Shown here: one piece after another, positions 5,428-8,899 of the stretch
Layout of the letters: each line of letters begins with the position of its first letter
Position numbering within the stretch: position 1 is the stretch's first letter
Source: Cyanobacteriota bacterium
GTDB taxonomy: Bacteria > Cyanobacteriota > Cyanobacteriia > SKYG9
Assembly (NCBI GenBank): GCA_025054735.1
Contig: JANWZG010000009.1
Location: 1 to 8,899, forward strand
Direction: 5' to 3'
Length of the DNA: 8,899 nucleotides
Translations under genes and position numbers: made by a program
Notes under the pieces: model-generated
Databases searched by the model: none
The model's input: the letters and a program-made list of their open reading frames with translations, nothing else
What the model was told of the DNA's origin: nothing

Positions 5428-7224
5428 TCAAGTCCCCTTAGCCTTGGGTTTATAGGTGGAAGCAACATAAAGTTCCTTTAACTGCTGCGGATCTACGTCA
5501 GAGGGAGCATTGGTCAACAGACAGCGAGCTTGCTGGGTTTTGGGGAAGGCGATCGCATCCCGAATCGACTCTTCCCCCGCTAGCAGCATGACCCAGCGAT
5601 CGATCCCGTAGGCAATACCGCCGTGAGGGGGGGCACCATACTCAAAGGCTTCTAAGAAAAACCCAAACTTATCTTGAGCTTCCTCAGGCGAGAGGCCAAT
5701 TAGCTCAAACACTTGGGTCTGTAGCTCTGGCTGGTGGATACGGACACTGCCACCGGCTGCCTCAAAACCGTTGAACACCAAATCATAGGCTAGGGAGCGA
5801 GCAGTCTTGAGGTCGTCAACATCTTCTGGGTAGGGAGCTGAGAAGGGGTTATGGGCAGCATCGAGGCGCTTTTCCTCTGGAATCCATTCAAACATAGGAA
5901 AGTCTACTACCCACAGCAGGTTAATGGCCTCTGGGTCAATTAAGCCTAGTTCTCGTCCCAAGCACTGCCGTAGGCGATCCAGCGTTTTGTTAACCGTTGC
6001 CTTGTCACCTGCTCCAAACAACAGCAAGTGTCCAGCCTGTGCCCCCGTTCGTTGCAAGATTGCCTGCTTCTGGGCATCCGTCAGATTGTCTTTAATAGCG
6101 CCGATCGTGTCAATCTCGCCATCTGCACGCACGCGAATGTAGGCCAGACCCTTGGCTCCCATATCCGTAGCTTCTTTGAACAGGTCTCCACCCGGTTTAA
6201 TGCGCACATTTGACACCAGATCGTTGCCACCAGGTATGGGCAAAATCTTAACAATGCCGCCCTTGGCCACAGCTTCTGCAAACACCTTGAAGCCAGAGTC
6301 TTTGACCACATCAGACACATCCACCAACTCTAGCCCAAAGCGCGTATCAGGCTTGTCAGAGCCATAGCGATCCATAGCTTCTTGGTAAGTCAGCCGGGGA
6401 AAGGGACGGGGATAGTCAATGCCCTTTAGGGTTTTCAGCAGATGGCAGACCAAGCCCTCATTCAGCGCCAAGATTTCATCCCGCGTCATGAAGCTCATTT
6501 CCATATCCAACTGGGTGAATTCTGGCTGACGATCGGCACGCAAGTCTTCATCCCGAAAACAGCGAGCAATTTGGTAATAGCGATCGACCCCCGCAATCAT
6601 GAGAATCTGCTTGAACAGTTGGGGCGACTGGGGCAAGGCAAACCATTCGCTAGGATTCACCCGCGAGGGCACCAAATAGTCTCGCGCTCCCTCTGGAGTA
6701 GACTTGGTAAGGATGGGGGTTTCCACCTCTATGAACCCTTCTACGTCCTCCAGATAGCGACGGATGGCCTTAACCAGCTCATGGCGCAGTTTTAGATTTT
6801 GGCTCATGCGCTCTCGCCGCAGGTCTAGGTAGCGGTAACGCAGGCGCAACTCTTCCCGCACGGGTTCTGCTTCAGCACTCGATACCTGAAAAGGCAACTG
6901 ACGGCGAACGCTGTTCAACACTTCGATGTAATCGGCGTAGATTTCCACCTCGCCCGTAGCCAGTTTAGGGTTTAGGGACTCGTCTGGTCGTTGGGTAACT
7001 CGTCCTATTACCTTGACCACGTATTCGTTGCGCAAGGATTCAGCCAGGTGGTAAGAGTCAGGGGTGCGGTTGGGATCGCTGACAATTTGGACGATGCCCG
7101 ACCGATCCCGCAGGTCGAGAAAAATTACTCCACCGTGATCTCGGCGACGATCAACCCACCCAAACAAGGTAACGGTTTCACCAATGTGCTCGGCATTGAG
7201 TTGACCACAATAGTAGGTACGCAT
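5428..7224 (-). CDS. aspS: Aspartyl-tRNA synthetase, bacterial type, probably non-discriminating
   Basis: This is a full-length bacterial class IIb AspRS of 598 residues, which attaches aspartate to tRNA in the cytosol. Order of parts: OB-fold anticodon-binding domain (1 to ~105, opening MRTYYCGQLN); class II core with motif 1 around GFIEVETPILTKSTPEGARD (163-182); the aspartate-site QSPQLFKQ (199-206); motif 2 with FRDEDLRADRQPEFTQLD (223-240); the bacterial GAD insertion at about 305-415; then motif 3, PHGGIAYGIDRW (533-544). All catalytic arginines expected in these motifs are present. RRRDHGG has His30 where E. coli AspRS has Leu. His there is linked to non-discriminating enzymes that also charge tRNA-Asn for GatCAB amidation; this is inference from a single residue. 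The ATG at 7224 is followed by the canonical N terminus, with a weak GAAG upstream. The BamE-like gene lies 97 bases upstream on the same strand. Confidence 0.97.
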   Translation of the reverse strand: MRTYYCGQLNAEHIGETVTLFGWVDRRRDHGGVIFLDLRDRSGIVQIVSDPNRTPDSYHLAESLRNEYVVKVIGRVTQRPDESLNPKLATGEVEIYADYIEVLNSVRRQLPFQVSSAEAEPVREELRLRYRYLDLRRERMSQNLKLRHELVKAIRRYLEDVEGFIEVETPILTKSTPEGARDYLVPSRVNPSEWFALPQSPQLFKQILMIAGVDRYYQIARCFRDEDLRADRQPEFTQLDMEMSFMTRDEILALNEGLVCHLLKTLKGIDYPRPFPRLTYQEAMDRYGSDKPDTRFGLELVDVSDVVKDSGFKVFAEAVAKGGIVKILPIPGGNDLVSNVRIKPGGDLFKEATDMGAKGLAYIRVRADGEIDTIGAIKDNLTDAQKQAILQRTGAQAGHLLLFGAGDKATVNKTLDRLRQCLGRELGLIDPEAINLLWVVDFPMFEWIPEEKRLDAAHNPFSAPYPEDVDDLKTARSLAYDLVFNGFEAAGGSVRIHQPELQTQVFELIGLSPEEAQDKFGFFLEAFEYGAPPHGGIAYGIDRWVMLLAGEESIRDAIAFPKTQQARCLLTNAPSDVDPQQLKELYVASTYKPKAKGT

Positions 7225-7321
7225 GGCTTCGAGAGATATCCAAATCGGCAGAGTTAACTAGCCTATTCTACTGGTTGCCAGTGGTTCTTTTCATGGCTAT
7301 CGTCACCAAGATATCACCTTG
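7225..7321 (-). promoter_or_regulatory. aspS leader region with candidate -10 and small palindrome
   Basis: The 97-base gap before aspS contains, on the minus strand, TAGAAT (7264-7269; five of six matches to TATAAT). Seventeen bases upstream is TGAAAA, a poor -35. A 5-bp inverted repeat ACTGG-TTG-CCAGT (7270-7282) abuts the -10 candidate and could be an operator. No T-box or other leader structure is apparent. The promoter assignment is tentative. Confidence 0.3.
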
Positions 7322-8173
7322 TCACAGCCGACAAGCACCACACCAAGTTTTCGTGATCAGGCGATCGGCTTGGAAGACTGCCGTAGCTGTACCCTGAGAC
7401 GTTCTCCAGCTATAGACCACCATGGGAGCACCCTCAGCCGTCTGGGTACGCATTTGTTCCTGCCCTGGATGCCCGAAGATGGCTTGGGCTGCTTTTAGGG
7501 TCATGCCAGACTCTAGACGGTTGAAGGCCGTTGCCATGGTGGTGCTGGTAACCACAGGCATGGGCGATGAGGTTGTCAGGACAGCATTGGGATCACTGAC
7601 TACTAGGGGATTAGGACTGGGGGGCGTAATTTCAGAATGCCGAAGTCCAGAGATTTTGGCAACCAGTCGATCGTTAATGAAATAAAGGGTGACGTCTCCG
7701 TTCTGGAACTGCCACTGATAGGCGGTTTGCACACCTGAGGCTACGGTCTGGCGATTTAGGGCGCGATCAGGCTGGCCAATTTGCTTCACCACAGCAGTCA
7801 GCGTCATCCCTGAAGCCAGCGCTTCATAGTTCTGGGCATCCAGCGATCGCTCTCGATTGCTAGTGGGAACCGCCGAGGGTAGGGTAATACCAGTGTCTTG
7901 GTTGCTAGAGGTGGGGGTGCTGTTGGTCGCCGGTTGAGAAACTGGGGCATTGCTGGTCGGCTGGTCAGCACAGTAGGCCACTCCACTGCGCAGATCAATC
8001 CGAACATTGGTGCAGTCTAGGGTTTGGCTGTGGGCAATCGATAGGGTGAGCTGGGGAACCAGCGCCATGAGCAATCCCAACCATAGCAGCCAGCAAACCT
8101 TAGCAGGACGAGAGTTCAGGGCAAATGTTTTGGAGTGTTGCATTATTAACATAACCCTTGGACACTTAGGCAT
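7322..8173 (-). CDS. Exported protein with two BamE/SmpA-like repeats
   Basis: This secreted or periplasmic protein is about 283 residues from the ATG at 8173, which has AGGG a few bases upstream. ATGs at 8152 and 8143 are alternatives; the one at 8143 (MQHSK) gives a more compact signal peptide, and a GTG at 8179 is also possible. The basic n-region ends NSRPAKVC, then comes the core WLLWLGLLMALVPQLTL and a likely cleavage near SIAHS-Q. The mature part has a Cys pair (DCTNVRIDLRSGVAYC), a Ser/Thr/Pro/Asn-rich linker, and two homologous units, each with the SmpA/OmlA-type GMT...G.P core: GMTLTAVVKQIGQPDR and, about 100 residues on, GMTLKAAQAIFGHPGQ. Each unit ends in a strand like VTLYFINDRLVAKI or ATAVFQADRLITKTW. 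The tail WCGACRL has a CxxC. There is no lipobox, unlike true BamE. The role is unknown; envelope protein binding is inferred. It may share a transcript with aspS. Confidence 0.75.
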   Translation of the reverse strand: MPKCPRVMLIMQHSKTFALNSRPAKVCWLLWLGLLMALVPQLTLSIAHSQTLDCTNVRIDLRSGVAYCADQPTSNAPVSQPATNSTPTSSNQDTGITLPSAVPTSNRERSLDAQNYEALASGMTLTAVVKQIGQPDRALNRQTVASGVQTAYQWQFQNGDVTLYFINDRLVAKISGLRHSEITPPSPNPLVVSDPNAVLTTSSPMPVVTSTTMATAFNRLESGMTLKAAQAIFGHPGQEQMRTQTAEGAPMVVYSWRTSQGTATAVFQADRLITKTWCGACRL

Positions 8174-8207
8174 AGTCACCCTACAGTGGTATCACACCTT
8201 AGTTGAA

Positions 8208-8899
8208 ATGAGACGGTTTATGCAGAGTAGCAACCGCTTGGTTCTGTGGCAACAGGTCTGGGGACTAGCAGCAGTGCAGGGGGCAATTTCTCTTTGCTGG
8301 TTGTTGTATCGGCTATATCTCCCCCAGCTTCTAGTACAGTTTGGCCTGTCACCGGGTTTGGAGCGTCCCCTCTTGATTGTGGAAGACATGATTGCGACAG
8401 CCATAGAGCCTGTGATGGGAGGCTTGTCCGATCGCGCCCAATATTGGCTAGGCAGTCGCTTTCCTTTGATTGCTATGGGGGTCATTGCAGCCGCCTCGCT
8501 GTTCATTAGCATTCCAGCAATCGTCCTCCTAGGGCAACCCTCCCGATTTCTTCAGATTACGTTGCTGATTGTACTGGTAGGCTGGGCACTAGCCATGGCA
8601 TCATTCCGTAGCCCCGTCACTTGTCTACTAGGCATCTACGCTACGGTTACTACTCTGCCGCAGGCGGCAAGTATCCTCACCCTGACTGGCAGTTTAGTAG
8701 GAGCACTGCGCCCACTAGCTTCCAGCATGATTCTGGGTTTGGGGCCAGCGCTTACCTTTACCATCGGCTCTGTTAGCCTATTAGCTGCCTCTGCTGTGCT
8801 CCGGGCCGTCCATCCACCTTTTATGACCACCCCAAGTGAGACATCCCATGCAGACTCAGCTAGTTCTCCGCGATCGCTACCCAGCCCTATGCCGTGGCT
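8208..8899 (+). CDS. MFS-like multi-pass membrane transporter, N-terminal part (runs off the right edge)
   Basis: The frame is open from the ATG at 8208 to the window end: 230 codons with no stop. It is very hydrophobic, with membrane segments at about 17-39, 53-70, 86-108, 116-135, 140-160 and 168-200. Between the second and third is GGLSDRAQYWLGSRFP (71-86), which fits the major facilitator loop 2-3 signature (G..sDR.g.R) and its variant in GPH/SLC45-like sugar:cation symporters; the acidic VEDMIATAIEP segment (58-68) precedes it. After six helices a hydrophilic Ser/Pro-rich stretch (205-230) begins, which would be the central cytoplasmic loop of a 12-helix protein. The substrate cannot be inferred. 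The gene is divergent from the BamE-like gene, with 34 bases between the two preferred starts, so regulatory sites would overlap. The ribosome binding site is weak, and Met5 is an alternative start. Confidence 0.75.
   Translation, partial: MRRFMQSSNRLVLWQQVWGLAAVQGAISLCWLLYRLYLPQLLVQFGLSPGLERPLLIVEDMIATAIEPVMGGLSDRAQYWLGSRFPLIAMGVIAAASLFISIPAIVLLGQPSRFLQITLLIVLVGWALAMASFRSPVTCLLGIYATVTTLPQAASILTLTGSLVGALRPLASSMILGLGPALTFTIGSVSLLAASAVLRAVHPPFMTTPSETSHADSASSPRSLPSPMPW

Noticed and set aside
8192..8512. Minus and plus frames of 87-106 codons overlapping the transporter start
   Set aside because: The continuous frame from 8208 to the edge has clear membrane helices and the loop 2-3 motif; the others lack protein-like character.

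Overview
The window looks like chromosomal DNA of a cyanobacterium, probably a filamentous Leptolyngbya- or Oscillatoria-like lineage. The perfect HIP1 octamer GCGATCGC occurs at 1317, 3511, 5549, 7843 and 8870, with many one-off variants. A dispersed TCTCCC-hairpin repeat of a style common in cyanobacteria lies in the one long gap, and the protein families present (HAE1-type RND pump, DUF1643, UPF0102, DUF1361, P-loop ATPase plus TPR pair) fit. The genus is inference; no rRNA or other marker is present.

Layout. Positions 1-2310 hold three plus-strand genes: the C-terminal third of an RND efflux permease with an unusual hydrophilic tail, a DUF1643 protein 12 bases downstream, and a UPF0102/YraN-type putative nuclease. 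They converge on a minus-strand block (2339-5006). Read in its own direction, this block is a P-loop ATPase gene broken by two in-frame TAG codons and one extra G, then an overlapping gene for a STAND-like/TPR protein that is still open, then the C-terminal stub of a DUF1361 membrane protein whose N-terminal half is absent. A 421-base gap (5007-5427) with several inverted repeats separates this block from aspS (5428-7224, minus). Upstream of aspS on the same strand is an exported protein with two BamE/SmpA-like repeats. A divergent plus-strand gene for an MFS-like membrane transporter starts at 8208 and runs off the right edge.

How the parts relate. The RND pump, DUF1643 and YraN genes share strand and close spacing but no obvious pathway. 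The ATPase and TPR genes look like a two-component module: an ATP-binding partner and a partner carrying a Walker-A-less STAND-like domain with TPRs. Such modules are plausible in signalling or conflict functions, but nothing here proves that. As the sequence stands, the ATPase cannot be made full length, so the module is probably dying or was assembled with errors. Its downstream edge abuts a truncated DUF1361 gene, which suggests a rearrangement there. AspRS is the only clearly essential housekeeping gene and is intact; its His30 suggests a non-discriminating enzyme that may also charge tRNA-Asn.
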